NCBI RefSeq assembly: GCF_000496755.2
Contig: NZ_AYKS02000017.1
Location: 1 to 64,000 of the forward strand
Source: Serratia sp. DD3
GTDB lineage: Bacteria > Pseudomonadota > Gammaproteobacteria > Enterobacterales > Enterobacteriaceae
Length of the DNA: 64,000 nucleotides
Reading direction: 5' to 3'
Shown here: piece after piece, positions 15,183 to 26,191 of the stretch
Numbering within the stretch: position 1 is the first letter of the stretch
How the letters are laid out: the number at the start of each line of letters is the position of its first letter
Notes under the pieces: model-generated
Databases searched by the model: none
What the model was told of the DNA's origin: nothing
The model's input: only the letters and a program-made list of their open reading frames with translations
Translations under genes and position numbers: made by a program

Positions 15183-17345
15183 TTAAGCCACCTCCAGCTT
15201 GGCATAAGCGGCCACTAGCCACTTGATACCTTCCCCGGGAAAAGCCACCTGTAAGCGGCTATGTTCACCGCTCCCTTCGAGGTTAACGATGGTGCCCTCG
15301 CCAAATTTTGGATGGCGCACGCGCTGCCCCAATTTATAACCGGTATCACTTTGGCTGATGGGTGTGCCCATGCGGCGATGGCTTACCGAGCGGGATACGC
15401 TGGCGCGTAAGCGCACCTCTTCGACACACTCTTCAGGGATCTCACCAATAAAGCGAGATGGCCGGTGATACACCTCTTTGCCATACAGACGGCGGGTTTC
15501 TGCATAGGTCAAGGTCAGTTTCTGCCTCGCTCGGGTCAGCCCCACATAGGCCAGCCGGCGTTCTTCCTCCAGCCTTCCCCCTTCATCCAGTGACATCTGG
15601 CTGGGAAACATGCCCTCTTCCATACCGACGATAAACACCTGCTGGAACTCCAACCCCTTGGCTGAGTGCAAGGTCATAAGCTGTACGGCATCCTGATAGG
15701 CATCGGCCTGACCTTCGCCTGCCTCCAGTGCGGCATGGGACAAGAATGCCTGTAACGGCAGCAGATCCTGATCTTCATCCTGATAGCTGTATTGGCGGGT
15801 GGCTGTAACCAATTCTTCCAGGTTTTCAATCCGGGCCTGGCCTTTTTCACCTTTTTCCTGCTCATACATCATAAACAGCCCGGAATCGCGGATCACCCGA
15901 TCAGTTTGTACATGTAGCGGCATGTCCGCCGTTTCATGAGCCAATGAATCCACCAGTTCGAGAAAACGCTGTAATGATGAAGCGGCACGCCCTGCCAGCA
16001 CTTTATCCTGCAACAGTCCACGCGTAGCCTGCCACAGCGTCAATTGACGGTCTCGCGCCGTTTGGCGTACCACATCCAAGGTGCGATCACCAATACCACG
16101 GGTGGGCGTATTCACCACCCGCTCAAAAGCAGCATCATCATTACGGTTGGCTATCAGGCGTAAATAGGCCAGTGCATCTTTGATTTCCTGGCGTTCGAAG
16201 AAACGCATCCCGCCGTAGATACGGTATGGCATCGCCGTTTGCAGCAACGCTTCTTCCAACACCCGCGATTGGGCATTACTACGATACAGAATGGCGCAAT
16301 CGTTCAGTGCCCCCCCATCATCTTGCCAAGCCTTGATACGGTTAACCACAAAGCGCGCTTCATCCAGTTCGTTGAAGGCACAATAAATTGAGATCGGCGC
16401 CCCCTCGGCCCCCTCAGTCCACAGGTTTTTCCCCATACGCCCATCGTTATTGGCGATCAAGGTATTGGCCGCTTTCAGGATGTTACTGGTGGAACGATAA
16501 TTCTGTTCCAGACGGATGGTTTGTGCCGCAGGGAAATCTTTCAGGAAACGCTGGATGTTCTCGACCTGCGCCCCGCGCCAACCGTAGATTGACTGGTCAT
16601 CATCGCCAACGATCATCACTTTACCCTGATCGCCAGCCAGCAGGCGGATCCAGGCATATTGAATCCGGTTAGTATCCTGAAACTCATCCACCAAAATGTT
16701 GCTAAAACGCTCGCGATAATGGTTGAGGATATGCGGTTTGTTTAGCCACAACTCATGGGCTCGCAGCAACAGTTCGGCAAAATCCACCAGCCCGGCTCGG
16801 TCACAAGCCTCTTGATAAGCCTGATAGATGCGTAACCAGGTGGCCTCCACCGGGTTACCGTAACTTTCAATATGCTGCGGGCGCAGGCCGTCGTCTTTTT
16901 TGCCGTTGATGTACCACATCGCCTGACGTGGCGGCCACTGCTTTTCATCAATATTCAGTGCGCGAACAATACGTTTAAGCAACCGTAATTGATCTTCACT
17001 ATCAAGGATCTGGAAATCGGGCGGTAGGTTGGCATCCATATGGTGAGCACGTAACAGGCGGTGCGCCAACCCGTGGAACGTACCGATCCACATCCCTCCT
17101 TGGCTGGTGCCAATCAAGTGCTCAATCCGGTGACGCATTTCTGCTGCCGCTTTGTTGGTAAAGGTCACCGCCATAATGGAGTAGGGGGAACAGTTTTCTA
17201 CCGCTAACAGCCAGGCAATGCGGTGCACCAGTACCCGGGTCTTTCCGCTACCTGCACCGGCCAACACCAACAGGTTGCTGCGTGGGGCGGCCACGGCTTC
17301 ACGTTGTTTATCATTCATGCTGTCGAGCAGATCGGAAACGTCCAT
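15183..17345 (-). CDS. uvrD: DNA helicase II UvrD
   Basis: A 720-residue superfamily 1A 3'-5' helicase of nucleotide excision and methyl-directed mismatch repair, the same length as E. coli UvrD. Visible motifs are [12 protein letters not shown] (Walker A, about 29-40), FTNKAAAEM, LVDEFQDTNRIQY (Walker B), [22 protein letters not shown], and a C-terminal Tudor-like tail with GQRVRHPKFGEGTIVNLEG. The start MDVSDLLDSMNDKQREAV matches the family; the frame is open nine bases further. A LexA-type site lies upstream. Confidence 0.98.
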   Translation of the reverse strand: MDVSDLLDSMNDKQREAVAAPRSNLLVLAGAGSGKTRVLVHRIAWLLAVENCSPYSIMAVTFTNKAAAEMRHRIEHLIGTSQGGMWIGTFHGLAHRLLRAHHMDANLPPDFQILDSEDQLRLLKRIVRALNIDEKQWPPRQAMWYINGKKDDGLRPQHIESYGNPVEATWLRIYQAYQEACDRAGLVDFAELLLRAHELWLNKPHILNHYRERFSNILVDEFQDTNRIQYAWIRLLAGDQGKVMIVGDDDQSIYGWRGAQVENIQRFLKDFPAAQTIRLEQNYRSTSNILKAANTLIANNDGRMGKNLWTEGAEGAPISIYCAFNELDEARFVVNRIKAWQDDGGALNDCAILYRSNAQSRVLEEALLQTAMPYRIYGGMRFFERQEIKDALAYLRLIANRNDDAAFERVVNTPTRGIGDRTLDVVRQTARDRQLTLWQATRGLLQDKVLAGRAASSLQRFLELVDSLAHETADMPLHVQTDRVIRDSGLFMMYEQEKGEKGQARIENLEELVTATRQYSYQDEDQDLLPLQAFLSHAALEAGEGQADAYQDAVQLMTLHSAKGLEFQQVFIVGMEEGMFPSQMSLDEGGRLEEERRLAYVGLTRARQKLTLTYAETRRLYGKEVYHRPSRFIGEIPEECVEEVRLRASVSRSVSHRRMGTPISQSDTGYKLGQRVRHPKFGEGTIVNLEGSGEHSRLQVAFPGEGIKWLVAAYAKLEVA

Positions 17346-17394
17346 AAGCACCATTAATTGGTAAAGGGAAAACCGCCTTTTCGCGCACTTTCCA

Positions 17395-17410
17395 CTGGGG
17401 ATTTATACAG
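17395..17410. promoter_or_regulatory. LexA box candidate upstream of uvrD
   Basis: CTGGGGATTTATACAG fits the SOS operator CTG-N10-CAG, with one half-site base off CTGT...ACAG. It is centred about 57 bp before the uvrD start. uvrD is SOS-regulated in E. coli through such a site. Confidence 0.6.
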
Positions 17411-17507
17411 ATTTAATGCAGATTATACTCAAAAAAGTCCGCGTTGCATGACAAAAACACCCTGCGCCGTTGCTTTTCACTGACTGAATCGGGGCCACCC
17501 ATGACCA

Positions 17508-18227
17508 TCAAGATAACAAGGCGGTCAACGATGCCAATTGAGAAATTTCGATATGGGGAAGCAAGCGGCTATCATCAGCCTGCATCAGGCTACGTTGGCG
17601 GTCGTTGATCCAGCAAGCTTGCAGGCCAGCACGCAATGCTCCCGCCACATCGGTTGTCAGGTCATCGCCCACATGCAAAATCTGCTCTGGGGCCATTGCC
17701 AACCGCTGTGCGGCTAACTGATACATATCCTGATACGGCTTGGCGCGACCATCTGGCCCGGAACGCAGCACAAACTGAAAATAACCCGCCAACCCGCACA
17801 GCGCCGGATCCACATTACCATTGGTGATCGCCACCAGCGGGTAGTGCCGCGCCAGTGCCTGGAGCGTGGTATGAGTGGTTTCTGGTATCTCGATACAGCT
17901 GCGCCACAACGCAAAGTTCTGCATGGCGGCATCCGCACCAATGGTGGCCTGGGCATCACGCAATCCCTGGCGGCTCAGTGCCAGATGTACGGCCCGCCAA
18001 CGCCACTGAGTCACGTCGTGATAAATCTCAGGTTCCTGCTCACGCAGTTCCTGACGCAAGCGGTAAAAATCCACCGATTGAAAATGGCTCAACCCGGGAT
18101 GGTAATTTTGCAAAAAGGCGATCGATTGTTGTTCTGCCTGTTTGATCACCGGGCGATTATCGTACAGCGTATCATCCAAATCGAAAGTGAGCGCAGCCAA
18201 CGGACGCAGCGGACGGTAAAAATGCAT
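17508..18227 (-). CDS. yigB: HAD phosphatase YigB (riboflavin pathway)
   Basis: A 239-residue haloacid dehalogenase-type phosphatase. YigB removes phosphate from 5-amino-6-(5-phospho-D-ribitylamino)uracil in flavin synthesis. HAD motif I is [10 protein letters not shown] (about 15-24), motif II is ITNGN, and the Lys and motif IV are in [10 protein letters not shown]...[16 protein letters not shown]. Its ATG overlaps the xerC stop (ATGA), so the two are coupled in the dapF-yigA-xerC-yigB unit. Confidence 0.95.
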   Translation of the reverse strand: MHFYRPLRPLAALTFDLDDTLYDNRPVIKQAEQQSIAFLQNYHPGLSHFQSVDFYRLRQELREQEPEIYHDVTQWRWRAVHLALSRQGLRDAQATIGADAAMQNFALWRSCIEIPETTHTTLQALARHYPLVAITNGNVDPALCGLAGYFQFVLRSGPDGRAKPYQDMYQLAAQRLAMAPEQILHVGDDLTTDVAGALRAGLQACWINDRQRSLMQADDSRLLPHIEISQLASLTALLS

Positions 18228-19138
18228 CAGGATTTCCCCCGTTTGGCTCGTGGATGAGCAGCATCATAGACATTTGCCAGATGTTGAAAGTCGAGGTGGG
18301 TATAAATTTGTGTGGTGGTCAAGTTGGCATGGCCAAGCAACTCCTGCACTGCACGCAAATCCCCACTGGACTCCAGCATATGGGTAGCAAAGGAGTGGCG
18401 TAGTTTATGCGGATGGACATGGCTGTTAACCCCCTGTTTGACGCCCCATTCGGCAAAGCGCTTTTGCACATTGCGTGCCGAGATACGTTTACCCTGGTTG
18501 GAGAGAAATACCGCATCATCCAGTGGTGCAAACAGATCTCGCAGCGCCAACCAATGCTGCAACCAAGTGACTGCCGTGCGGCCTAGCGGTAATTTTCGCT
18601 CTTTACTGCCCTTCCCCATCACCCAGATTTCACCTGCGACCAAATCCATATGGCGGCAATCCAGCCCCACCAGCTCGGCAAGACGCAGCCCGGCACCATA
18701 CATCACCTCAAGCATCGCGCGGTCACGTACGGCTAACGGATCGTTAAGGTCAATCTCCAGTAGTTGGTTAACTTCATCAACATCCATATTTTTAGGTAAA
18801 TGGCGACCACTACGGGGTGTGCGGATGCCCTTTGCCGGGTTGGCACTCAACACGCCCTTACTGACCAGCCAATCAAGAAAGCTCCGCAGGGCTGAAAGAC
18901 GTAGCGCCAGGCTGGAAGCATGGAGCCCGGCACGTTTGCTGCGTACCGCCAGTTGGCGCACTCTGGCTGCATCAAGCATCGGCCATTCACTGACGCCCAG
19001 TTCAATCACCATACTGATCAAGGCTGATAACTGGCGCTGATAACTGATTTGAGTCAACGGGCTAAGCTGGCGCTCAACCTTCAAGTAGCGTAAAAACGCG
19101 TCTACCGGCTGCTGCAGGCTCGCCACACTGGGGGTCAT
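18227..19138 (-). CDS. xerC: tyrosine recombinase XerC
   Basis: A 303-residue tyrosine recombinase that, with XerD at dif, resolves chromosome dimers. An N-terminal SAM-like core-binding domain is followed by the catalytic domain with Arg in [12 protein letters not shown], Lys in [13 protein letters not shown]-x-x-R in [14 protein letters not shown], and the nucleophile Tyr in [17 protein letters not shown]. All catalytic residues are present. It overlaps yigA and yigB by four bases on each side. Confidence 0.97.
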   Translation of the reverse strand: MTPSVASLQQPVDAFLRYLKVERQLSPLTQISYQRQLSALISMVIELGVSEWPMLDAARVRQLAVRSKRAGLHASSLALRLSALRSFLDWLVSKGVLSANPAKGIRTPRSGRHLPKNMDVDEVNQLLEIDLNDPLAVRDRAMLEVMYGAGLRLAELVGLDCRHMDLVAGEIWVMGKGSKERKLPLGRTAVTWLQHWLALRDLFAPLDDAVFLSNQGKRISARNVQKRFAEWGVKQGVNSHVHPHKLRHSFATHMLESSGDLRAVQELLGHANLTTTQIYTHLDFQHLANVYDAAHPRAKRGKS

Positions 19139-19839
19139 ATCCGCTCTATCCAGCGTTCCAGCAATTCTGGCAGCATAGAGGCCAGTTGACCCAGCATCGC
19201 GGTGCCCATCCCTGGCTGATAGTGTTGCGCATCACGGCTACTGAAGATCACCATACCCAGCTCCCCCTGTTCCCCTAATAATGAGAGGGCGACGGAACCA
19301 ATTTGCTTCGCCTGCGGTAATAGCAATAACAGCTCTGGCCCATTGAGCGTCCCCAGGTAATGATGCTGACTGCCCAAACGTTGAATACGCAACGGTTCAA
19401 ATGCGGAACGCACCAGACCAAGATGAGTAAAATCCGACGGTGCCCCAATCTTCCAGCGATCAGTAAACAGGCGGATATTGGCGCCCGCCAAGCCGAATTC
19501 CCGAGCCCAACGCTGCAAGCGGTTCAGCATATCTTGCAGGCAACTGGCTGTCGCTAAATCCCCCTGCAAATGTAGCAATCGCTCGAACAGCATTTCATTA
19601 GCGCGAGCCTGCTCCATCAACAAGGTGATCTCTTCTTCCAGCCGAGTGATATGGTTACGCTGACGTGCCAGTTGCCATTCCACTAACGAAACTGAATCTC
19701 GCACAGGATGAGGCACCCGCATCTGCTCTACCTGGCGTGCATTGCGGATAAAGAAATCGGGATTGAGTGACAGGTATTGCATCACGGTGTCGTCATCAAG
19801 CTCAATGCCTGCCACTGCCTGCTCTTCGATACGTTTCAT
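19135..19839 (-). CDS. yigA: DUF484 family protein YigA
   Basis: A 234-residue DUF484 protein with a predicted coiled coil (about residues 60-90, [20 protein letters not shown]) and a GAF-like C-terminal domain. Its role is unknown; conserved linkage with xerC is seen across Enterobacterales. It ends with an ATGA overlap to xerC and starts 13 bp after the dapF stop. Confidence 0.93.
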   Translation of the reverse strand: MKRIEEQAVAGIELDDDTVMQYLSLNPDFFIRNARQVEQMRVPHPVRDSVSLVEWQLARQRNHITRLEEEITLLMEQARANEMLFERLLHLQGDLATASCLQDMLNRLQRWAREFGLAGANIRLFTDRWKIGAPSDFTHLGLVRSAFEPLRIQRLGSQHHYLGTLNGPELLLLLPQAKQIGSVALSLLGEQGELGMVIFSSRDAQHYQPGMGTAMLGQLASMLPELLERWIERI

Positions 19840-19852
19840 ACGTCAATGGGCT

Positions 19853-20677
19853 TCATAGATGAATAAATCCGTCATAAACATGCGTGGCTGGGCCAGTCAT
19901 AAATAGTGGATGTCCTGGCCCTTTCCAACTGATATACAAACTGCCACCAGGCAGGTCCACCTGCACCTCTTCTGACAGTAACTCCTGTTGGATCCCCACC
20001 GCCACCGCAGCACAGGCACCACTACCGCAGGCTTGTGTTTCGCCAGCGCCACGCTCATAAACCCGCAACCTGATATGTTGCTGGCTGACCACTTGCATAA
20101 AACCAATGTTCGCCCGCTCTGGAAAACGCTCATGCCCTTCCAGCACCGGCCCCAATAGCTCCACTTTGGCCGTTTGTACATCATCAACCTGTATCACACA
20201 GTGCGGATTTCCCATAGAAACCACACCACATAACACGGTATGTTCAGCAGCGCGCATGATGTAGGTTTTTTCCGCTTTGCTGGCACGAAACGGCACTATC
20301 TGCGGGTCGAAGTTCGGTTCCCCCATATTGACGCACACCCGATCATCGTCGGTCACACTCAACACCATGCGGCCAGTTTGGGTGCTGACCCGAATATCAC
20401 GCTTGCCCGTCAACCCCTTTAATCTGACAAAGCGAGCGAAACAACGAGCACCGTTACCACATTGTGCCACTTCACTGCCATCGGCATTAAAAATACGGTA
20501 ATGGAAATCAAGATCAGGATCGTAAGGGGGCTCTACCACCAACATTTGGTCAAAGCCAATACCCAAATGCCGATCCGCTAAACGGCGGATCAGCTCAGGT
20601 GAAAAGTAAACATTCTGGGTAACGGCATCAACCACCATAAAATCATTACCCAAACCGTGCATTTTGGAGAACTGCAT
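19853..20677 (-). CDS. dapF: diaminopimelate epimerase DapF
   Basis: A 274-residue enzyme converting LL- to meso-diaminopimelate for lysine and peptidoglycan. The two catalytic cysteines are in CGNGARCF (about 73) and [10 protein letters not shown] (about 217). The start [13 protein letters not shown] is the family start. First enzyme gene of the dapF-yigA-xerC-yigB group, separated from lptM by 107 bp holding a repeat fragment. Confidence 0.98.
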   Translation of the reverse strand: MQFSKMHGLGNDFMVVDAVTQNVYFSPELIRRLADRHLGIGFDQMLVVEPPYDPDLDFHYRIFNADGSEVAQCGNGARCFARFVRLKGLTGKRDIRVSTQTGRMVLSVTDDDRVCVNMGEPNFDPQIVPFRASKAEKTYIMRAAEHTVLCGVVSMGNPHCVIQVDDVQTAKVELLGPVLEGHERFPERANIGFMQVVSQQHIRLRVYERGAGETQACGSGACAAVAVGIQQELLSEEVQVDLPGGSLYISWKGPGHPLFMTGPATHVYDGFIHL

Positions 20678-20703
20678 ATCATACTCCGCTATCTGGACGC
20701 ACT

Positions 20704-20739
20704 ACCCGTCGTCATTCAAGTTGCAGGCAGGCGGCGACT
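20704..20739. repeat. fragment of the interspersed repeat, copy C
   Basis: ACCCGTCGTCATTCAAGTTG followed by CAGGCAGGCGGCGACTAA is one end of the repeat family, without the other half. It lies between dapF and lptM. Confidence 0.5.
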
Positions 20740-20784
20740 AAAATCCTTCTGGTCTCCACTTGGGCTGCTGCCAGCGTAAACCCA

Positions 20785-20988
20785 TCACTGCGGGTCGTTC
20801 ATTGACGGCTGCTGCTGCGTACCGGCAGGTTGCTGCTGGTTTTTACTGACCTTATCCGTGTTGGTGGTCGGTGGTGTTGCCGGTTTGTCTTGCGGCGGAA
20901 AATAGAGTGGGCCTTTCAGACCACAGCCAGTCAGCCCTGCCAACATCATGCCCAGTAATACATAGCGTAATTGTTTTTTCATTTGCAT
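20785..20988 (-). CDS. lptM: LPS assembly lipoprotein LptM (YifL)
   Basis: A 67-residue lipoprotein with a signal peptide and lipobox LTGC (Cys about 22), followed by the conserved GLKGPLYFPP and a Pro/Gln-rich tail. LptM helps mature the LptD/LptE translocon in the outer membrane. It is divergent from cyaY and precedes dapF, as in E. coli. The Gln-rich tail is low complexity. Confidence 0.92.
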   Translation of the reverse strand: MQMKKQLRYVLLGMMLAGLTGCGLKGPLYFPPQDKPATPPTTNTDKVSKNQQQPAGTQQQPSMNDPQ

Positions 20989-21060
20989 TAATGCCTGTAA
21001 TTCATGCGTCCAAGATTACTATAATCGCAGGTGGATCATGAAAAGCAATAGGAATCGATA

Positions 21061-21381
21061 ATGAACGATAGCGAGTTTCATCAATTAGCCGACCAATTGA
21101 TGCTGAAAATTGAAGAAACCTTGGATAATTTTACCGGGGATGCGGATATTGATTACCAAACACAAGGTGGCGTAATGACGCTGAGTTTCGAAAACGGCAG
21201 CAAAATTGTTATCAACCGCCAGGAACCGCTGCATCAAGTGTGGCTGGCCACCAAAACGGCAGGCTACCATTTTAATTACCATCAGGGTGTTTGGCTCTGT
21301 GACCGCAGCGGAGAGGCATTTTTCTCGTTACTCACTGAGGCAACCAGTGCTCAGGCGGGTGAAGCGGTCAGTTTTGTTTGA
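21061..21381 (+). CDS. cyaY: frataxin-like iron-sulfur protein CyaY
   Basis: A 106-residue frataxin homologue that binds iron and modulates the IscS/IscU cluster assembly. Acidic N-terminal helix ([19 protein letters not shown]), then the beta-sheet region with [20 protein letters not shown] and [16 protein letters not shown]. Same length as E. coli CyaY. Convergent with cyaA; a GGGGCCG/CGGCCCC hairpin lies just after the stop (21389-21411) without a T-tract. Confidence 0.97.
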   Translation: MNDSEFHQLADQLMLKIEETLDNFTGDADIDYQTQGGVMTLSFENGSKIVINRQEPLHQVWLATKTAGYHFNYHQGVWLCDRSGEAFFSLLTEATSAQAGEAVSFV

Positions 21382-21566
21382 TTAGGCTGGGGCCGATACC
21401 TCACCGGCCCCGTGATAAACCCGTGTTATGGGGCACCCGTGACAATGGGATACTGATTCGGCCAGGTCAAAGCAAAGACCACTGAGCATTGGCTATTCCG
21501 GGGATCATTCACATGATCTCAAGGGGAAGAACCTTGCCTGGTTGGGTTCCTGCGTCTTATAACATT

Positions 21567-21604
21567 TACGGTGACAACACACGCCTACGGTGACAACACA
21601 CGCC
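21567..21604. repeat. 19-bp perfect tandem duplication
   Basis: TACGGTGACAACACACGCC occurs twice head to tail between cyaY and cyaA (21567-21585, 21586-21604). Non-coding; probably slippage. Confidence 0.7.
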
Positions 21605-21657
21605 GAGCACAACGTCTCGCCGCCGCCATCAGCTTCGTTGAAAGCCTACCGATAAAA

Positions 21658-24216
21658 TCAATGTAACTGGAATTGCTGTTCCAGAGGCGGGACAGGGTTA
21701 CCGTCAGACATAGTCACGCACAAACTGGATAAGGCATTACTGCGGAATGGGATCACCTGAGTCCGCCCATCGAGTTGTACAATCTGATAAAATTGCGGCA
21801 AGTTGAAATTAATAAAGCTGGAACCGTAGGTAAAACGATCATGGGAAGAGGAATAGAAACGGCTGACATCACGCACCAACTCCTCTTTGCTTCCCTCGCA
21901 GTGGTGATAAGCCTCCACCCGATTAGATTCATCCAAAATATAGATATTAAAGCCTTGCTGGCCGGTTAAATCTTCAAAGAAGAACTGAATAATCCCCTCG
22001 CTGGCAAAACCATCAATGACCGGTGGCAAATGCAACTGATCCGTTTCCACTTTGATCGACAAGCCATGCAGTTTATTGTTGGAGATCGCCCCATAGAACT
22101 CCACCGCATTTTCCAGTTTTTGTACCGACACACTCAGGCGTTCAAAAAACAGCCCCCAGGTTTGCCCAGCAACACGCACCGCTTTAAACCGCCCGGGCTC
22201 AAGACGGGTACTGGAGAGGCGTAATTCAATACACTCGGAAACCAACTGCTGAATACGGGTACGAATCAAGCCACGCAAGTGCTGACTGTAACAGAACACC
22301 TCCACGGTTTCCGGTGGTGACGCATCCTGATGCATCTTGCCAAGAATGGTTTTCAACGCCTCAAGCACCGACTGCTCACCACTAAAATGCAAAGTGCGCA
22401 CTTCATTCCATGAGTTACGATAGAGCAGGTCAATACTCCCCACCAGACACTGCTGTTGTTGACCAAAACTGAATACATCCAACTTGCGGAAATCAAAATG
22501 GACCACTTGATTGCGGAAAGCGACCGTCGGATCCTGTTCCAGATTGACGATGATCGCCAAATGACGGATCTCACAAGGACTGTAGAGTGCTTTTGGGGTG
22601 GGTGCCGCCAATCGTAGGGGGAAATGGTGTGAAACATCAGCCACCAATTCGTTCAGTTTTGCTAAGTCGCAGATATCACTGCTCTTGATATGCAAACGCG
22701 TTTGTGGCGCCAGCAAGCCGTTAAAGTAGGCCCAAGCCACCAACTTGTTAAGATAACGGTTATATTCTAGTGGCTGATGGCTGACTATAGCCCTCATTTC
22801 GGGTGCCTGATTGTACAGATACCAACCAGTGCGATTGGCGCGACCAACAGGCACGTGAATGAAAGTTAAGTCGCTTTCTGACAGATCCGGAGAGATCTGT
22901 GGGTTCACCAACGTCACTTTACCCGGTAATGCCTCAAAGGCCGCATACAGTTTACGCGTCAGCACCCCGATATCCTGGGGACTGGCACTGATACTGAGAT
23001 TATTGCGACGGGCAAAACGGATCAGGTTGCGGTAACTCTGCATCATCGCATCCAACAGCTCGTTATGCGCCTCACGCACCGTCTCGATCTTCCAGTCAGC
23101 GCGACTATCGAGGACCGCCAACCGCTGTTCACTCCACCCCCATTCACTCACCAGTTGACCAAGAATTTCACGTCGCCAGGGGATATCCGCCACATTGGAC
23201 GACGATAATTTTTCGCACACCTTTAAGTAGAAGCAGCGACGAGCCAAATCAAGGCGGGTAGTGTCATTGATTTGCGTCAGATAGTGAGTGACACGGTCGA
23301 GCATCATACAGTAGGCATCAAGGCCAAAGCAGACGATTTCCCCTTGGTGTAGGTGGTGTTTGATATCCATCGCCAATAACTGAGTATTCGGGTATTCCCA
23401 TGAATAGGCTTCAAGTAATAGGGTTTTCAACACCGCTTTATAGGGGGAGTCAATACTCTTATACAATTGCCACAGGCTGGCACCAAAGTACTCTTCTGCC
23501 GACAGGGTACCCAACCCACCAAGATCGAGCCACTCATTGGGAGTTAGTGTTCCCTGCGCATACAGCGACAAAACATATTCATCGTAGTGTTCTTCTTCTT
23601 CGCTTGGCACCATGTTCCACAAGATGCGTTTCCCTGCCAGGCGAACGGCAGTGCGATAAAATTCATCCAGCAACAGAATGTGCTGGGTTGAACCGCAATC
23701 CTCACCACTAAGACTGCCACTTTCATTATGACGGAAACGGTTTTCATCGATCAGGAAGAAGCTGACTTCTACACCCATCGAAGCCGCCCATTTTTCCAGT
23801 AAGGTGCATTTTTGTTGCAGGCAGTGACGTTCTTCGTTATCAAGCCAAGATTGGTGACACACCCAAATATCCAGGTCTGAAGTACAACTCTGACCGATTG
23901 AGGAGGTACTCCCCATGGAATAGAGACCGGTGATCGGCAGTTCCCCTGAAGCCATCACTTCAAAAGGGCTTCCCCATTTATCTTCTAAATCATTGAGATA
24001 GTTTTGTTGAGTTTCATCGGGGGTGTAGAGGCAAATACCATGTGGAACGTTACCATTCAGGTAGCCAGGCAACAATGGATGATGATGGTGCAATAATGTA
24101 GGCAGCAGACTATAGACCCGTTGGAACGCAGGCTTCATGGCTGCCAGAGCGCGCTCAACACGTAATTGGTTGATCGCATCCAGTCTTTGTTTCAGTGTCT
24201 CGATGTAGAGGTACAA
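21658..24216 (-). CDS. cyaA: class I adenylate cyclase CyaA
   Basis: An 852-residue class I adenylate cyclase making cAMP for the CRP regulon. The catalytic N-terminal half contains [20 protein letters not shown] (nucleotidyltransferase GS...DxD), and the C-terminal half is the regulatory part that responds to phosphorylated EIIA-Glc. It starts with TTG at 24216 ([20 protein letters not shown]), as in E. coli, where the weak start keeps expression low. A CRP-type site lies about 93 bp upstream. Confidence 0.97.
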   Translation of the reverse strand: MYLYIETLKQRLDAINQLRVERALAAMKPAFQRVYSLLPTLLHHHHPLLPGYLNGNVPHGICLYTPDETQQNYLNDLEDKWGSPFEVMASGELPITGLYSMGSTSSIGQSCTSDLDIWVCHQSWLDNEERHCLQQKCTLLEKWAASMGVEVSFFLIDENRFRHNESGSLSGEDCGSTQHILLLDEFYRTAVRLAGKRILWNMVPSEEEEHYDEYVLSLYAQGTLTPNEWLDLGGLGTLSAEEYFGASLWQLYKSIDSPYKAVLKTLLLEAYSWEYPNTQLLAMDIKHHLHQGEIVCFGLDAYCMMLDRVTHYLTQINDTTRLDLARRCFYLKVCEKLSSSNVADIPWRREILGQLVSEWGWSEQRLAVLDSRADWKIETVREAHNELLDAMMQSYRNLIRFARRNNLSISASPQDIGVLTRKLYAAFEALPGKVTLVNPQISPDLSESDLTFIHVPVGRANRTGWYLYNQAPEMRAIVSHQPLEYNRYLNKLVAWAYFNGLLAPQTRLHIKSSDICDLAKLNELVADVSHHFPLRLAAPTPKALYSPCEIRHLAIIVNLEQDPTVAFRNQVVHFDFRKLDVFSFGQQQQCLVGSIDLLYRNSWNEVRTLHFSGEQSVLEALKTILGKMHQDASPPETVEVFCYSQHLRGLIRTRIQQLVSECIELRLSSTRLEPGRFKAVRVAGQTWGLFFERLSVSVQKLENAVEFYGAISNNKLHGLSIKVETDQLHLPPVIDGFASEGIIQFFFEDLTGQQGFNIYILDESNRVEAYHHCEGSKEELVRDVSRFYSSSHDRFTYGSSFINFNLPQFYQIVQLDGRTQVIPFRSNALSSLCVTMSDGNPVPPLEQQFQLH

Positions 24217-24308
24217 GACGTCTCGCCTGATTGTGCCGATACTTGAAAAAAAACCATATTCCCGGTGCGTCTTTAGTATTAGATAAGTATTTGACGACTT
24301 ATTATCGG

Positions 24309-24330
24309 AAACGTGATCAATCTAACATCT
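24309..24330. promoter_or_regulatory. CRP-cAMP site in the cyaA/hemC divergent region
   Basis: AAACGTGATCAATCTAACATCT matches the CRP consensus at most positions and resembles the site of the E. coli cyaA P2 promoter, where CRP represses cyaA. Its place in the divergent region supports the same feedback here. Confidence 0.7.
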
Positions 24331-24492
24331 TGCTGATTGACCGTAAAGCAGCTAAAGAGAACACGCTGCGTTAAAATCCTCCGAAGCGGGGTAGCCACTT
24401 CAAATTGTGTGGTTAATTGCCTATGACGGCTAAGGACACAGCCCGCTACTCAGTGGTAGGATGGAGAGCGAGTAATAAAAATGGTAATCCGC

Positions 24493-25434
24493 ATGCTAGA
24501 CAAGATTGTTCGAATTGCTACCCGCCAAAGCCCGCTGGCTCTCTGGCAGGCACATTATGTTCGCCAGCATTTACTGGATAATCATCCCGGTTTGCAGGTA
24601 GAACTGGTGCCCATGGTCACTCGCGGCGATATTATTTTAGATACGCCGTTGGCCAAGGTGGGTGGAAAAGGGTTGTTTGTCAAAGAACTTGAGCTGGCTC
24701 TGTTGGAAGGGCGGGCAGATATCGCTGTGCACTCAATGAAAGATGTTCCGGTCGATTTTCCGGCTGGTCTGGGGTTGGTCACCATTTGTGAACGTGACGA
24801 TCCGCGCGATGCATTCGTTTCCAACCATTTTGCCTCGCTCGAACAACTCCCCCTGGGGAGCCGGGTCGGCACCTCCAGCCTACGTCGGCAGTGTCAGTTG
24901 CGCCAACGTCGCCCTGATCTGGTGGTGTGTGATCTGCGTGGTAACGTCGGTACCCGGTTGGCGAAACTGGATAAGGGTGAGTACGACGCCATTATATTGG
25001 CTGTCGCCGGGCTCAAGCGCCTGGGCCTGGAACAGCGTCTAAGCAGCCCAATCAGCCCCGAGCAATCCTTACCTGCGGTGGGTCAGGGCGCGGTGGGTAT
25101 TGAATGTCGCCTTGATGATGAGATAACGCGCGCCTTACTGGCCCCGCTCAATCACCATGAATCCGAAATCCGTGTCCGAGCGGAACGGGCGATGAATACC
25201 CGCCTGGAAGGGGGCTGCCAAGTGCCCATTGGTAGCTATGCGGAACTGACGGGGGAGCAACTGTGGTTGCGTGCCCTGGTGGGTAGACCCGACGGTAGCC
25301 AAATAGTACGTGGGGAACGCCGTGGCCCAGCAGCGATGGCCGAACAGATGGGGGTGGAACTGGCTGAAGAACTCCTGGCCGCCGGTGCCCGAGAGATCCT
25401 GCATGAGGTTTATCAAGGATATCCCGCCCTATGA
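24493..25434 (+). CDS. hemC: hydroxymethylbilane synthase HemC
   Basis: A 313-residue porphobilinogen deaminase joining four porphobilinogens in haem synthesis. Family blocks are [48 protein letters not shown] and [15 protein letters not shown] with the dipyrromethane-binding Cys. Start set at ATG 24493 by family length; ATG 24481 would add four residues and has a better-placed GCGAG. Its stop overlaps the hemD ATG. Confidence 0.97.
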   Translation: MLDKIVRIATRQSPLALWQAHYVRQHLLDNHPGLQVELVPMVTRGDIILDTPLAKVGGKGLFVKELELALLEGRADIAVHSMKDVPVDFPAGLGLVTICERDDPRDAFVSNHFASLEQLPLGSRVGTSSLRRQCQLRQRRPDLVVCDLRGNVGTRLAKLDKGEYDAIILAVAGLKRLGLEQRLSSPISPEQSLPAVGQGAVGIECRLDDEITRALLAPLNHHESEIRVRAERAMNTRLEGGCQVPIGSYAELTGEQLWLRALVGRPDGSQIVRGERRGPAAMAEQMGVELAEELLAAGAREILHEVYQGYPAL

Positions 25435-26174
25435 CCATTCTGGTAACCCGCCCCTCCCCTAACGGAGAACAATTGGTCAGTCGCCTGAGTGCGCTTGGCC
25501 GGGTGGCTTATCATGCGCCATTGATCGATTTCGCTCCTGGCGGCGATCTGATCACATTGCCTCAGGCACTATTGCAACTGAAAACGGGTGATCTGGTATT
25601 CGCTTTGTCGCAACATGCGGTAAGCTATGCCAGCTCAGTGATCAACCGTGCTGGACTTCAATGGCCAGCCCACTTGTCCTATTATGCTATTGGTCGTACT
25701 ACTGCACTGGCGTTACACCATATCAGTAGTCGCTCGGTAGAGTACCCGCGTGAACGCGAAATCAGCGAAGTCCTGCTGCAGTTGCCTGAATTACAGCAGC
25801 TCGCAGGTAAACAGGTGCTGATCATGCGCGGCAACGGGGGCCGGGAGCTCCTTGGCGATACCTTGGCTGAGCGGGGCGCGGGGGTGAGCTATTATGAATG
25901 TTATCAACGTTGCCCGATTCACTACGATGGCAACGAACAAAGTGCTCACTGGCAACGGGCGGGGGTCGATACACTGATCGTCACCAGTGGTGAAATGTTA
26001 CAACGACTTTATACATTAGTTCCTGACTTCTATCGTTCTTCTTGGCTATTACAGTGCCACTTGATAGTTGTTAGTGAACGTCTGGCTACCCTCGCCCAAG
26101 CATTGGGATGGCGCTCAATTCGGGTAGCTGACAACGCAGATAATGACGCGCTGATACGCGCAACAATAACCTGA
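25431..26174 (+). CDS. hemD: uroporphyrinogen-III synthase HemD
   Basis: A 247-residue two-lobed protein that closes hydroxymethylbilane to uroporphyrinogen III with inversion of ring D. The start [18 protein letters not shown] and the later [12 protein letters not shown] fit the family, whose sequence is poorly conserved. Overlaps hemC by four bases (ATGA) and is followed after 17 bp by hemX, giving the hemCDXY operon. Confidence 0.95.
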   Translation: MTILVTRPSPNGEQLVSRLSALGRVAYHAPLIDFAPGGDLITLPQALLQLKTGDLVFALSQHAVSYASSVINRAGLQWPAHLSYYAIGRTTALALHHISSRSVEYPREREISEVLLQLPELQQLAGKQVLIMRGNGGRELLGDTLAERGAGVSYYECYQRCPIHYDGNEQSAHWQRAGVDTLIVTSGEMLQRLYTLVPDFYRSSWLLQCHLIVVSERLATLAQALGWRSIRVADNADNDALIRATIT

Positions 26175-26191
26175 CTATGGGATGTGCCACT

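Noticed and set aside
24400..24470. second CRP site near TTGTGTGGTTAATTGCC
   Set aside because: Only one half-site is reasonable; the match at 24309-24330 is much better.
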